Notes: generated by a model from the letters alone, not told the origin. Shown: positions 28,070-37,723, counted from the first letter of the stretch. The stretch: DNA of 64,000 nucleotides from Methylobacter sp. (GCA_030699385.1 JAUYMY010000083.1:81647-145646); one strand, 5' to 3'. A program made the numbers and translations.

Positions 28070-28262
28070 TGCCAACAATTATTGATTAATAATTTCCTAT
28101 TTCGATACAATTGAATGCTTAGGTTTTCCCGTTAAATTCAATAAGAATAATGTTAATATCCTTCGGTTTTACCAAATAACGAGGGTGATATAGCTTCTGT
28201 TTCCACTTAAAAAATAACTGTGTTAATTAAATTTTGTAATGACAAAATAACGAGACAAGGAC

Positions 28263-30350
28263 ATGCAGAAAATAAGATATCAAATAAAGCCGGGAAATCC
28301 TTATCCTTCAGGCTCTAGAGCTAAAACAAAGGGCGTTAATTTTTCCATTTTCAGTCGTTATGCGACGCAAGTGGAACTGTTGTTGTTTGATAGCTCGGAC
28401 TGTGACGAACCCTTTCAAATCATTAAGTTACAGGAAGAGGTTAACCGCACTTTTTTCTCCTGGCATGTTTATGTCGCAGAATTGCCGGTTGGTACTTGGT
28501 ATGCGTGGCGCATGGATGGGCCGAATTTAGTACAGGCGGGCTTGCATTTTGATAAAGACAAACAGCTTATTGATCCTTGGGTGCGTGCTGTCAGCCATAA
28601 GCGCTGGAGCCGTAAAGACGCTTGTATGCCCGGTAATAATGAACTGAGCGCAATGCGCTGCGTTGTTGTTGACGATAATTATGATTGGGAAGGCGATGAG
28701 CCGCTACGTATTCGTAGCGAAAGGGCTATTGTGTATGAATTGCATGTTGGCGGTTTTACCCGGCATCCGTCTTCAAAAGTGGAGTATCCGGGGACTTTTT
28801 CCGGATTGATTGAGAAGATTCCTTACCTGAAAGAACTCGGCATTACTCATGTTGAATTGTTGCCGGTGATGGCTTTCGATGAGCAGGATGTGCCTAAATA
28901 TACCGCCGATATGGGGCTGAAAAACTACTGGGGTTACAGCACCCACAGTTTTTTCAGTCCGCATCCTGGGTATTGCGTCACTCCTGAACAGGGCACTCAT
29001 GTCCAGGAATTTCGCGATTTGGTTAAAGCGCTGCATCAGGCGGGCATGGGCGTCATTATGGATGTCGTGTTTAACCATACCGCCGAGGCTGGCGCCGATG
29101 GCCCCATTATTAACTTCAGGGGCATTGGCGATGATATTTTTTATCATCATGATAAAACCGACAAAAGCATTCTTCACGATTATACCGGTTGCGGCAATAC
29201 GGTAAATGCCAATCATCCGTTGGTGGCCAACTTCATTGTTAGCTGTCTGGAATATTGGGTCAGGGAAATGCATGTTGATGGTTTCCGTTTTGATTTAGCC
29301 AGTGCACTGGCGCGTGGGGAAAATGGTGAAGTGCTGCAAGACCCGCCTTTATTGTGGGCGATAGAGTTGTCAGAACAATTGGCTAAAACCAAGCTGATTG
29401 CCGAGGCCTGGGATGCGGCGGGATTGTATCAAGTCGGTAGCTTTCCCGGTTATCGCTGGGCTGAATGGAACGGCCGATACCGGGACGTTGTCCGGCGTTT
29501 TGTACGCGGCGACCAAGGCTTGATTAACGAGCTGGCCACCCGTATTTGCGGCAGTAATGATCTGTATGAGCATAGCGGTCGCTTGCCTATTAACAGCGTC
29601 AATTTTGTCACCTGCCATGATGGTTTTACTTTGTACGATTTGTTCAGTTACAACGAAAAACATAATTACGCGAACGGTGAAAACAATCAGGACGGCTGCA
29701 ATAACAACTTGAGCTACAACTGCGGCATTGAAGGCGACACCGATAACACCGATATTTTGACGGTGCGCAGAAGACAGGCGAAAAATGTTTTCGCTATTTT
29801 ATTGCTGAGTCATGGCGTGCCGATGCTGTTGGCCGGTGACGAACTGTTAAACAGCCAGCATGGCAACAATAATGGTTATTGTCAGGATAATGAATTGTCC
29901 TGGATAGATTGGAACATGGCCGAGCAAAATGCCGACATGTTGCGTTTTGTGCAATTGATGATCGCATTGCGCAAAAGACATATCTCTATTATGCGGCGGC
30001 GTTTTTTGAGTGGAAAGTCAGTTAATGAAAGAGGACTGCCGGAAATACAATGGCATGGCACACAGCTAAATCAACCGTTATGGGCTGATGCTAAATCGCA
30101 GATTTTGGCTTTTACGCTGGTCGGCATTGACAGTGACGAGGTTGATTTACATGTGGTCATGAACATGTCCGATCAACAAGTCAGCATAGACTTGCCGGTT
30201 ATTCCCAATCGCGCCTGGTGTCTGTCTTTAGATACCTCACTGGCATCGCCACAGGATATTGTGCCGTTAAAAGACCAGCAGCAATTGATAGACAATTTTT
30301 ATCAGGTCAATGGTCGCACGGTAGTGGTTTTTGAAAATAAGTCGTATTGA
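28263..30350 (+). CDS. glgX: Glycogen debranching enzyme GlgX
   Basis: 695-residue GH13 (subfamily 11) enzyme that cuts alpha-1,6 branches of glycogen. An N-terminal CBM48-like domain (GVNFSIFSRYATQVELLLFD) precedes the TIM barrel. Catalytic residues are the nucleophile D344 in DGFRFDLASAL, the acid E381 in LIAEAWDAAG, and D453 in VTCHDGFTLYD. MDVVFNHTAEA and LAGDELLNSQHGNNNGYCQD are typical of GlgX/TreX. With the GH57 branching enzyme at 7.7 kb it supports glycogen synthesis and breakdown. It stands alone, after a 270-base leader. Confidence 0.95.
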   Translation: MQKIRYQIKPGNPYPSGSRAKTKGVNFSIFSRYATQVELLLFDSSDCDEPFQIIKLQEEVNRTFFSWHVYVAELPVGTWYAWRMDGPNLVQAGLHFDKDKQLIDPWVRAVSHKRWSRKDACMPGNNELSAMRCVVVDDNYDWEGDEPLRIRSERAIVYELHVGGFTRHPSSKVEYPGTFSGLIEKIPYLKELGITHVELLPVMAFDEQDVPKYTADMGLKNYWGYSTHSFFSPHPGYCVTPEQGTHVQEFRDLVKALHQAGMGVIMDVVFNHTAEAGADGPIINFRGIGDDIFYHHDKTDKSILHDYTGCGNTVNANHPLVANFIVSCLEYWVREMHVDGFRFDLASALARGENGEVLQDPPLLWAIELSEQLAKTKLIAEAWDAAGLYQVGSFPGYRWAEWNGRYRDVVRRFVRGDQGLINELATRICGSNDLYEHSGRLPINSVNFVTCHDGFTLYDLFSYNEKHNYANGENNQDGCNNNLSYNCGIEGDTDNTDILTVRRRQAKNVFAILLLSHGVPMLLAGDELLNSQHGNNNGYCQDNELSWIDWNMAEQNADMLRFVQLMIALRKRHISIMRRRFLSGKSVNERGLPEIQWHGTQLNQPLWADAKSQILAFTLVGIDSDEVDLHVVMNMSDQQVSIDLPVIPNRAWCLSLDTSLASPQDIVPLKDQQQLIDNFYQVNGRTVVVFENKSY

Positions 30351-30399
30351 TGTGGCTATGGCTGAGCTTATCGTTATATAGTGCCTGAACGACAATGTT

Positions 30400-30433
30400 A
30401 GACCTGCAAGGTTTTGAAAAAACTTGCAGGTCT
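30400..30433. terminator. Hairpin between glgX and the convergent pat-like gene
   Basis: AGACCTGCAAG (30400-30410) and CTTGCAGGTCT (30423-30433) form a perfect 11-bp stem, extended by GTTTT/AAAAC. It probably serves as a two-way transcription stop, and shares its GTTAGACCT start with the repeat at 3658. Confidence 0.6.
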
Positions 30434-30459
30434 GTTCCGCGTTAGGTGATTAACCGATT

Positions 30460-33141
30460 TTAATGCCGTAAATCCTTAACTACGCGCACCACTTCATGAT
30501 CGCCGGCGATGGTTTCGATGCTGAAGCCGAGCTTGGTCACTAATGACAGCATCGGCTTGTTAACCGCCAGCACTTCGCCTTCAAAGAACGACATGCCTTT
30601 GGCTTTGGCCGTTTGCAATAAGGTTTTCATCAGTCGGGTGCCGATGCCCAGATGCTGACAGTCGTCGGCAACAACCAGTGCAAATTCTACCGAATGACCG
30701 TCCGGGTTAACCATGTAACGGCCTACGCCCAATTCATTCGGCATGTTTTTGTCATCGGTAACTGCGACAAAAGCCATTTCACGGTCATAATCGATTTGAG
30801 TAAAACGCACCACCATTTCCGGCGTCAATTCCTGCAATGACTGCATAAAACGGAAATATTTAGTCCGTTCGGATAAGCGATGGACAAAATCTTTTTCCAT
30901 GCTGGCATCTTCCGGGCGAATCGGCCTGATGGTGACGCTGCTGCCGTTAGCTAATTGATAATGTTGGGTTAATTCATGCGGGTAAGGATGAATCGCCATG
31001 TGCGAATAAGGCGACAGCTGATGGGACGTTTCCGCTTTAATGCGTGCATCAACCGCCATCACGCCGTGTTCATCGACAATCAGCGGGTTAATATCCAGTT
31101 CCAAAATTTCCGGCAGTTCGCTGACCATAGTCGAGATATTCAGCAGCACATTGACCAGCGCTTTTTTGTCGGCGGGCGGCAATTGGCGGAAGGCATCCAA
31201 ATATCTGGCTGCCTTGGTTTTGGCAATCATTTGTTCAACCATATAGGCATTTAGCGGCGGCAGGGCTACCGCGCTGTCTTGCAAAATTTCCACCATGGTG
31301 CCGCCAAGACCGACGCTGATGGCTGGGCCGAATACCGGATCTCTGACCACGCCAACCATCAGTTCGCGCCCGCTGGCGGACTTGAACATGGCTTCAACCG
31401 TCATGCCGACTTCGGTGATTTCGGGGTGTTTTTGTTTGATCGCAGCTTCCATTTCCATGAAATTGCGCGAAATTTCCTGCACGCTGTTGATGTTAAGACG
31501 CACGCCGCCAATATCCGATTTATGGCTGAATTCAGCCATGTTGACTTTTAACACCACCGGAAAACGCAAGGTTTCGGCGGCAATCATAGCGTCTTTGGCG
31601 TTAGAAACTTTAATGGTCTGGTTGACCGGAATATGGAACGCGGCCAGGATGGCTTTGGATTCCTGTGCGGTTAAAACCTGGCGGCCTTCCGATAATACCC
31701 GCTCAATAATCAAACGCGCACCGGCAACATCCGGAGCCGCCAATTCATCGGTAGGCGAGGGGATTTGTTTCAACAGGATTTGGTTTTGATTGTAGCTGGC
31801 TAGAAATGCAAACGCATCAACCGCGATTTCTGGGGTACTAAAATGCGCTACTTTGCTGTTGTCGAACAGATCGCGGCCTTCCTGAACCCGCGCGCCGCCC
31901 GTCCATGACGCCAATACCGGTTTTTTGCTGGTTTTAGCCGCTTCAATGACACATTCGGCCACCTGGGTTGGATTGGTCATCGCCTGCGGTGTCAAAATCA
32001 CCAATATGCCGTCGATGTTTTTATCTTTAAGGCAGACCTCCAGCGCTTTTTGGTAACGTTCAGCGCTTGCATCACCGAGAATATCGACAGGATTGGCATG
32101 AGACCAATGCACCGGCAATACTTCGTCCAGCGCACTGATGCTGGCCGGGCTCAGTTCCGCCATCTGTATGCCAACATCTTCGGCGCGGTCGGTACTCATT
32201 ACGCCAGGGCCGCCTGCATTGGTGATGATGGCCAGTCGGTCTTTTTTGACTACATAATTGTTGGCCAGGACGCGCGCGGCAGAGAACAATTCGTTGATGC
32301 TGTAAGCCCTGACCACACCAGCCCTTGCAATCGCCGCATCGAACACATTATCGCCGCCGACCATGGCGCCGGTGTGCGACATTGCTGCTTTGCAACCGGC
32401 TTCATGGCGGCCGGATTTGATCAGAATGACCGGCTTTAAGCGCGCCGCCGCTTTGAGTCCACTCAAAAAACGGCGAGCATCGCGTATGCCTTCGACATAC
32501 ATCAAAATACCGGTGGTTTTGCTGTCGGTTGCCAGATAATCCAGCACTTCGCCAAAATCAATATCGGCCGCGCCGCCCATCGAAACTACAGTCGAAAAGC
32601 CGATGTCCTGGGATTTGGCCCAGTCCAGAATCGCCGTACACACCGCGCCGGATTGCGACAGTAAGGCTAGATTGCCGTCTTTAATGGTGCCGTCGCCAAA
32701 GGTGGCATTCAAATACCCGCTAGGACGCGCAACGCCTAGGCAATTTGGGCCGATGATACGGATATTGTAGCGGTGGGCGATGTCCAGAATTTCTTGTTGC
32801 AGACGTTTGCCTTCCGCGCCCAGTTCGCCGAAACCGGCGCTGATAATAATGACCGAGGTCACGCCTTTTTCGCCGCATTGGCGCACCACGCCGGGCACGC
32901 TCGGTGCCGGCGTCGCAATGACCACCAGATCAAGGTCTTCAGGAACAGCATTGATGTCGGGATAGGCTTTTAAGCCTAATAAAGTGTCGCGTTTGTTGTT
33001 AACCGGATACAGACCGCCTTCAAAACCGGCTTCCTGCATGTTTAGCAGGAGTCGGTAACCCACGCTTTCTTCGCGTTCGGAGGCTCCGACGATAGCGACA
33101 GATTTGGGGGTGAAAAAGCGGTTTAGATAATGAGGGCCCAT
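30460..33141 (-). CDS. Acyl-CoA ligase (ADP-forming)-like protein with GNAT domain, Pat family
   Basis: 893-residue fusion: CoA-binding domain (PKSVAIVGASEREESVG near residue 10), succinyl-CoA ligase-like domains (LLSQSGAVCTAILDW), an ATP-grasp domain (FPVVLKVNMAEFSHKSDIGGVR near residue 520, with KVN and GGVR), and a C-terminal GNAT acetyltransferase (HLGIGTRLMKTLLQTAK). This is the architecture of protein lysine acetyltransferase Pat/YfiQ, which controls acetyl-CoA synthetase. In the enteric Pat the ligase histidine is lost; here the matching segment reads AMSHTGAMVGGDNVFD and keeps a histidine, so ligase activity may persist. GGAGCATCA precedes the ATG at 33141, favouring it over the upstream start at 33189. 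Confidence 0.9.
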   Translation of the reverse strand: MGPHYLNRFFTPKSVAIVGASEREESVGYRLLLNMQEAGFEGGLYPVNNKRDTLLGLKAYPDINAVPEDLDLVVIATPAPSVPGVVRQCGEKGVTSVIIISAGFGELGAEGKRLQQEILDIAHRYNIRIIGPNCLGVARPSGYLNATFGDGTIKDGNLALLSQSGAVCTAILDWAKSQDIGFSTVVSMGGAADIDFGEVLDYLATDSKTTGILMYVEGIRDARRFLSGLKAAARLKPVILIKSGRHEAGCKAAMSHTGAMVGGDNVFDAAIARAGVVRAYSINELFSAARVLANNYVVKKDRLAIITNAGGPGVMSTDRAEDVGIQMAELSPASISALDEVLPVHWSHANPVDILGDASAERYQKALEVCLKDKNIDGILVILTPQAMTNPTQVAECVIEAAKTSKKPVLASWTGGARVQEGRDLFDNSKVAHFSTPEIAVDAFAFLASYNQNQILLKQIPSPTDELAAPDVAGARLIIERVLSEGRQVLTAQESKAILAAFHIPVNQTIKVSNAKDAMIAAETLRFPVVLKVNMAEFSHKSDIGGVRLNINSVQEISRNFMEMEAAIKQKHPEITEVGMTVEAMFKSASGRELMVGVVRDPVFGPAISVGLGGTMVEILQDSAVALPPLNAYMVEQMIAKTKAARYLDAFRQLPPADKKALVNVLLNISTMVSELPEILELDINPLIVDEHGVMAVDARIKAETSHQLSPYSHMAIHPYPHELTQHYQLANGSSVTIRPIRPEDASMEKDFVHRLSERTKYFRFMQSLQELTPEMVVRFTQIDYDREMAFVAVTDDKNMPNELGVGRYMVNPDGHSVEFALVVADDCQHLGIGTRLMKTLLQTAKAKGMSFFEGEVLAVNKPMLSLVTKLGFSIETIAGDHEVVRVVKDLRH

Positions 33142-33254
33142 TGATGCTCCAGAGATAGTAAGGGAAAGGAAACGCGCTTGATAATACAAAATTCTAGCAT
33201 TGTTAGCGTGGTTATCGGGTTAAATTTTAGTGACAGGTGTGAATGGCTAAGGTT

Positions 33255-34235
33255 TTAAAATTTCATACAGCTGTAAGGCGGCTCACCTTGGCAAATGCCC
33301 CAGAAACGACCGAAATCGCCTTCGTCGCTTGGTTTCCAGTTTTCTGAAAAAGCCTCGAATACGGTGCCGCTCCAGCCTTTTGCCGCCAATTTTTTGAAGG
33401 TTGATTTGACCACCAGCGCCTGATTTTTCTTGCTGGCAACGCTGCACGGTTGTCGAGTAAATTTATTGCTTTCAATGCTGCCTTCGGGGCCGTTGGGCCA
33501 GCCAAATTCAGTCAACATGACGTCTTTACCGGGATACGTTTTGCGCACTTGTTCGACGCGGGCAAGATGAAAATCGGCGGCTTTGTTGGCCGGCGTGCAA
33601 GGCAGCGTGTCGGAATATTTGTTTTCCCACCACGGGAAAACATTAATGCCTATCCAATCGACTTGCGCGCCAAAATTGGTTATGTGGCAGGGCGTCTGCC
33701 GGTTGCACCATTCCCACCAGGTATCAATAGTGGTGACAGGTTGCGCTACGCCAGCTTCGCGAAGGGCCGTTATGCAACGGCTGATTTCGCCATCGAAGGC
33801 ATAGTCGTGACGGGTTCTGACTTCGGAACCGCAGCTTAATTTAATGATGGTTTTGGGGTAGGCTTTCGCGACTTCAATGCCGGAGCTGATAGAGCGTGAA
33901 TTGACCGCGATGTCATCATCGAGCCAGATAATCGCAATGACTTTAAGGTGCCTTGCTTCAGCGGCAGCGAAGGTATGTTCCAGGCCATTCATCACGCCGT
34001 AAGTCATGATGCAGCGAAAAGGTGTGTCTTTGACTAATTTATCCAGCAGTTGGTCGATTAATTCTTTCGACGGATGCGCACCGTAATCGGGACTGAGTTT
34101 GCCGACATAAGGGCTAAAGGCGGCGCATTGCAGGGCGTCTGATTTAGCTGTTTTTTTGGTTTGCTCGCGTGCCGAAACGTTTTGGCAAATAAGCAGTGCG
34201 ATGGACAGGGTAAGGAATAAAAGTCGTTGTTTCAT
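33255..34235 (-). CDS. Exported GH17-like beta-1,3-glucanase
   Basis: 326-residue secreted protein with a signal peptide (MKQRLLFLTLSIALLICQNVSA). The TIM-barrel pattern of GH17 is visible: FSPYVGKLSPDYGAHP at the start, CGSEVRTRHDY with the acid/base glutamate, VDWIGINVFPWW, and the nucleophile glutamate in DVMLTEFGWPNGPEGS. Paired cysteines throughout fit a periplasmic or secreted enzyme. Substrate is probably a beta-glucan, own or foreign, though bacterial members also work on osmoregulated glucans. Its stop lies 113 bases upstream of the Pat-like gene. Confidence 0.85.
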   Translation of the reverse strand: MKQRLLFLTLSIALLICQNVSAREQTKKTAKSDALQCAAFSPYVGKLSPDYGAHPSKELIDQLLDKLVKDTPFRCIMTYGVMNGLEHTFAAAEARHLKVIAIIWLDDDIAVNSRSISSGIEVAKAYPKTIIKLSCGSEVRTRHDYAFDGEISRCITALREAGVAQPVTTIDTWWEWCNRQTPCHITNFGAQVDWIGINVFPWWENKYSDTLPCTPANKAADFHLARVEQVRKTYPGKDVMLTEFGWPNGPEGSIESNKFTRQPCSVASKKNQALVVKSTFKKLAAKGWSGTVFEAFSENWKPSDEGDFGRFWGICQGEPPYSCMKF

Positions 34236-34374
34236 GAACCTTTTTTAATTAAATGGCATTTAAAAATGCGGGGTGAGCGTGCGGTAAATACAAAAGATCA
34301 GATAAGTTTTTTACCTTTTTCATTATAGTCTTGGCGCTTCCAAACATCATCTCGCAATACTGTATTCATAATGA

Positions 34375-34869
34375 CTATTCTCCTGCTTCACGCAAAGCAA
34401 ATTCAACCACGGTGTCGCCAAGCCATATACCACGCTGCCGCATCCGTCCAATAGCTTCAGCCATAGACAAAGGATAGCCCAGTTGTTTAGCGCGCAATAA
34501 AATGCCGATTGATCCGGTAATGGTCAGACCCGACAAACGCGCAAAGCGGCGTCCAACTGTCTCATCAATGGCGACCAAAGTAATGCCTTGTTGCAAAGCC
34601 AATTGGATGACCGCCGCTTCTCCGGCATCGAGCGAGTTTTTTAACAGCAAAGGAATCGGGGTTGGCTGGCTTTGCTTATCAAGCCACGTCATGCGTTCAA
34701 ACTCAGTGATTGCAAAACCGTCTGCGCCACCGGCCTCAATTTCTCGGCAAACTTCAACAGGCACCAAAACGCGGCGGTATAACAGCGGCAACATTTCCAG
34801 CGAACCGGTTGCCGCAATCAAGGAAATGATCGGCGTGGTATTGATAACCAATACTTTTTTTTCAGGCAT
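34375..34869 (-). CDS. DUF3368 PIN-domain toxin
   Basis: 164-residue PIN-domain protein paired with a UPF0175 antitoxin. It opens KKVLVINTTPIISLIAATG: the usual first acidic residue of PIN nucleases is asparagine here, which is common in DUF3368. Later acidic positions (SLDAGEAAVIQLA and LVAIDETVGRRFA) and the ending TGSIGILLRAKQLG with a helical tail are kept. Expected role: RNA-cutting toxin held by its antitoxin. The start at 34869 overlaps the antitoxin stop by eight bases. A relic of a similar pair lies at 6747-6884. Confidence 0.85.
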   Translation of the reverse strand: MPEKKVLVINTTPIISLIAATGSLEMLPLLYRRVLVPVEVCREIEAGGADGFAITEFERMTWLDKQSQPTPIPLLLKNSLDAGEAAVIQLALQQGITLVAIDETVGRRFARLSGLTITGSIGILLRAKQLGYPLSMAEAIGRMRQRGIWLGDTVVEFALREAGE

Positions 34870-35110
34870 TAGCAACATCCGCTTGCAGCTCTTCCGCATT
34901 CAAATCAATCACCGCGACACCGTAACGGTGCAAACTGGTTAAAAAGGTGACCCGCTCCATGCCGACCAGCGCCGCTGCGGTACCACTGGAAATGCGCTTG
35001 AGTTCATACAACTTAACCGCCATTGCCATTTTTGCTTCCTGTTCAAATTGCGCTGGCGATTGCTGTAACGCATCGGGTAATTTTTCCGGATAGTTCACGA
35101 TCATTTGCAT
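34862..35110 (-). CDS. UPF0175 family antitoxin
   Basis: 82-residue small helical protein with the UPF0175 pattern: EKLPDALQQSPAQFEQEAKM, AVKLYELKRISSGTAAALVGM, then VTFLTSLHRYGVAVIDLNAEE. It is the upstream partner of the DUF3368 toxin and overlaps it by eight bases. It starts at an ATG with AGGAG eight bases ahead. By analogy it should bind and neutralise the PIN toxin and may repress the pair. Confidence 0.88.
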   Translation of the reverse strand: MQMIVNYPEKLPDALQQSPAQFEQEAKMAMAVKLYELKRISSGTAAALVGMERVTFLTSLHRYGVAVIDLNAEELQADVANA

Positions 35111-35148
35111 TCACTTATCTCCTGTTGTAGAAGGAAACGGACGTATTT

Positions 35149-35805
35149 CTACACTTTATGTCGAATAACAAAAAATGGAATGACACAGCCTATCAGGGCA
35201 CAGACAAACAGCACTCCCCACGCGGTTTGGTTCCAGTCGACCGGGTAGCTGTCAGCTTTGACCGGTTTGCTGATACCGGGAATGCTCGGTAAATCGCCAT
35301 CGCCGCCATCGACTTTCAATTGTGCTTTCATGCCTTTTTCCATGTGTTGCGCCAGTTCGCAATGCACCAGATAGGTTTTTTTCTGGCTCGGCACAATCAA
35401 CGAGGCTTTCAATTCGCCTTGTCCGTACAGTTCCAGATGGAACATGCCTTGCGGGTAAAGATAGCCGGGCAAGCCGTGTATCATTAATTGGTGGCGGATT
35501 TGGTCGTCATTGATGAAGGTGATATTGATGCGGGAGCAGGGTTTTACGTCCCATTGCTGATTATCGAAGGCAAACATTTTGCCGGGAAATTTCAGTGCAT
35601 GTTTCTGCCCGGCGCGGATGGTGATGTTGACATCGCCTGACACTTTCGGGCAGTCCTTGGGCAGGTTGTCGCTGTTGGCGTTCATGATCATGCCTTTTTC
35701 GTCCATCATCATGCTGCCGTGGTGCATCATGGTCATGGGTTCGTCGGCCATTGCCGAGTGACTGTAGAGAGCCAGCATAATTAACAGGGTGATTAAACTT
35801 TTCAT
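35149..35805 (-). CDS. Membrane-anchored cupredoxin, copper-binding
   Basis: 218-residue periplasmic protein with signal peptide (MKSLITLLIMLALYSHSAMA), then a methionine- and histidine-rich stretch (MTMMHHGSMMMDEKGM), a cupredoxin domain, and a C-terminal membrane helix (TAWGVLFVCALIGCVIPFFV). The type 1 copper ligands are visible: histidine in DQIRHQLMIHG and cysteine, histidine and methionine in VHCELAQHMEKGM. The gene overlaps the multicopper oxidase by four bases (ATGA), so the two are surely made together. It probably passes electrons to or from the oxidase, or delivers copper. Confidence 0.85.
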   Translation of the reverse strand: MKSLITLLIMLALYSHSAMADEPMTMMHHGSMMMDEKGMIMNANSDNLPKDCPKVSGDVNITIRAGQKHALKFPGKMFAFDNQQWDVKPCSRINITFINDDQIRHQLMIHGLPGYLYPQGMFHLELYGQGELKASLIVPSQKKTYLVHCELAQHMEKGMKAQLKVDGGDGDLPSIPGISKPVKADSYPVDWNQTAWGVLFVCALIGCVIPFFVIRHKV

Positions 35806-37463
35806 TGTTTTTGTTTCCGTTTGTAAACCAGCGCCACAAAAACAACTAAGCCTATGGCCAAGCCCGCCGCTAGGCCGAAGATGATGATGCGCACATAATC
35901 GGGTGCAATCAGTCCGGCTTCGCCAAGTAAGGGCGCAAAATCGCCTTGTCCCCAGACCGCTTGTTTTTTGGCGTAGTAATCTTTGTTAAAAATTTGGTCA
36001 AGAAAGGCGTCATGCATAAGCGGCATACCTTGTTCGTCGATTAACGGCTTGTAGGCCAGAATCGCCATGTTGCCGCCGGGTTCCATGCCATCGGTGGTGG
36101 TGCCGGTGGGGACGTGATCATGGAACATCCATAAGCCGGGGCCGTAGCTGTTTAAGCCGTTATTTTCGGTGCGCAGGCGTAAATCAAGCCGTTGTGCCGG
36201 GGCAATGTCGAACACGTCACGGGTTATTTGTGATGCCGCCGACAAGTCAACGCCGTCGAAAGCGGTGATGGTGGCTTTGTGCCCGTGGATATGCAGCGCG
36301 ACCGGGGAGCGCTGGGCGTTGGCGATATGCAGTTTGATGTCTTCGTTATCATTGGCGACGATGACGCCATCGCGCAGCGTGTACGGGAAGGAATGGCCGT
36401 TCAGCATAAAATAGTTTTCAAACGATTCGTTCATGTTATAGCCCCGGTTCATGCGCTGCGCGATCAGGCGAGGGTCATTGGCATTCTGGATGATCTGCGC
36501 CAGCTTTTTATCGACCGACTGATAATGCAAATCGTATTCCTGGTTGTAGGATTCTTTCACCGCAACGGCAGGATGGCGGACGTGCCCTGCACCGATGTTG
36601 AAGGTTTGTACCCAGTTATTGGGCCGGTTTTCTTCGACGATAATCATGCCGCTCAAGCCCATCATGGTGTGCTGGGCGGTTTGTATGTGGCAATGGTAAA
36701 GCATGGTGCCGGCATGGCGGGGCTGGATTTCATAAGTGTGGCTTTTGCCGGGGAACACCGGGTGTTCCTCCATGCCGTCATTATCGTCACCTGCGGCGGT
36801 TTCCCAGGGATGGTCGACGCCATGCAGATGGATGGTGTGCGGCAGGTAATGGGTGTTTTCCAGTGTGACATAAACCTTGTCGCCCTGTTCCACGCGAATA
36901 ACAGGGGAGGGCGCACGCAGCAGCGGATTCGCGACCAGCGAATTGAAGTTTTTAACCGCCATACCGCTGGCCTTGGGGGTAAATACCCACAGTCCCGGTT
37001 GAATGCCGGGCGCAATATCAAAGGTGTTAATCAGAAAATCGCCATCGGGACTAGCGCCGTTAAGTTCTGCAATTTCCAATTTGATGCGGATGATGTCGGG
37101 ATCGCCGTCGCCGTCGAGATCGTCGGTCATCGTCAATGCGTCTTGAGCCAGATGCGAATTCATCAAGGTCTGCATCGAGACATTGTTAGCGCCTTTGACG
37201 GCAATGGCGATGTCGTAAGGATTATCGGGTTCGCAGGCGAGAGATTCATCAATCGTTACGCCGTCAATGATTTGTGCCTGCCGCCATTCCGGGTGCTCGT
37301 TAGAACACGGTTTTTCTACGGCGCTGGTCTCTTCCGAACGGTAAAAAACAGTTTCAGGCGGGGTAATATCCGCTGTTTGTGTTGAGCTAGGCAGAAAATA
37401 AACAGCAACGGCGATTAATGCAAGAATCAGCAGCATTAATACAATAAGGATTTTTTTGGACAT
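35802..37463 (-). CDS. Multicopper oxidase, membrane-anchored
   Basis: 553-residue protein with one N-terminal membrane helix (ILIVLMLLILALIAVAVYF) and one near the end (VRIIIFGLAAGLAIGLVVFVA). Copper motifs are HLHG at 212-215, HCH at 257-259 in LYHCHIQTAQHTMMGLSGM, HIHGH at 391-395 and FHDH at 447-450. The type 1 cysteine motif is in the first half and the last motif has D in place of C, unlike laccases or CueO, where the cysteine motif ends the protein; this resembles two-domain multicopper oxidases. A DGDGDPD stretch near 120 could bind calcium. It likely oxidises copper(I) or a related substrate in the periplasm. Confidence 0.85.
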   Translation of the reverse strand: MSKKILIVLMLLILALIAVAVYFLPSSTQTADITPPETVFYRSEETSAVEKPCSNEHPEWRQAQIIDGVTIDESLACEPDNPYDIAIAVKGANNVSMQTLMNSHLAQDALTMTDDLDGDGDPDIIRIKLEIAELNGASPDGDFLINTFDIAPGIQPGLWVFTPKASGMAVKNFNSLVANPLLRAPSPVIRVEQGDKVYVTLENTHYLPHTIHLHGVDHPWETAAGDDNDGMEEHPVFPGKSHTYEIQPRHAGTMLYHCHIQTAQHTMMGLSGMIIVEENRPNNWVQTFNIGAGHVRHPAVAVKESYNQEYDLHYQSVDKKLAQIIQNANDPRLIAQRMNRGYNMNESFENYFMLNGHSFPYTLRDGVIVANDNEDIKLHIANAQRSPVALHIHGHKATITAFDGVDLSAASQITRDVFDIAPAQRLDLRLRTENNGLNSYGPGLWMFHDHVPTGTTTDGMEPGGNMAILAYKPLIDEQGMPLMHDAFLDQIFNKDYYAKKQAVWGQGDFAPLLGEAGLIAPDYVRIIIFGLAAGLAIGLVVFVALVYKRKQKQ

Positions 37464-37612
37464 ATAACGACAGAAAATTGCTACAAAGTGACGCTATTGT
37501 AAAGGCCGGACCCGTTAAAACATAGGTGCATTTTTAGCGCAGGTCTTGCCACCGTTAATTAGTTATGCCGATGATAGGCTGTGTTTTAAATAGCACCGGT
37601 GGGCATTATACT

Positions 37613-37621
37613 TGCTATAAT
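37613..37621 (+). promoter_or_regulatory. Possible extended -10 promoter
   Basis: TGCTATAAT, a TGN-TATAAT extended -10, lies about 100 bases upstream of the gene at 37724. The -35 region is poor, as allowed for extended -10 promoters. Confidence 0.4.
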
Positions 37622-37723
37622 TCCGCCGAAATTTAATGTTGTTAGATTGGGCTTTTCTTTAAAGCTAGGCAAGCCCAGCCTTTCCCGCCTTCATTTATCT
37701 ACATCTTTACTTGGTATTAAAGC

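Noticed and set aside
36279..37385. Long plus-strand frame of 368 codons opposite the multicopper oxidase
   Set aside because: It is antisense to a clear multicopper oxidase with conserved copper motifs. The composition of that gene explains the open frame.
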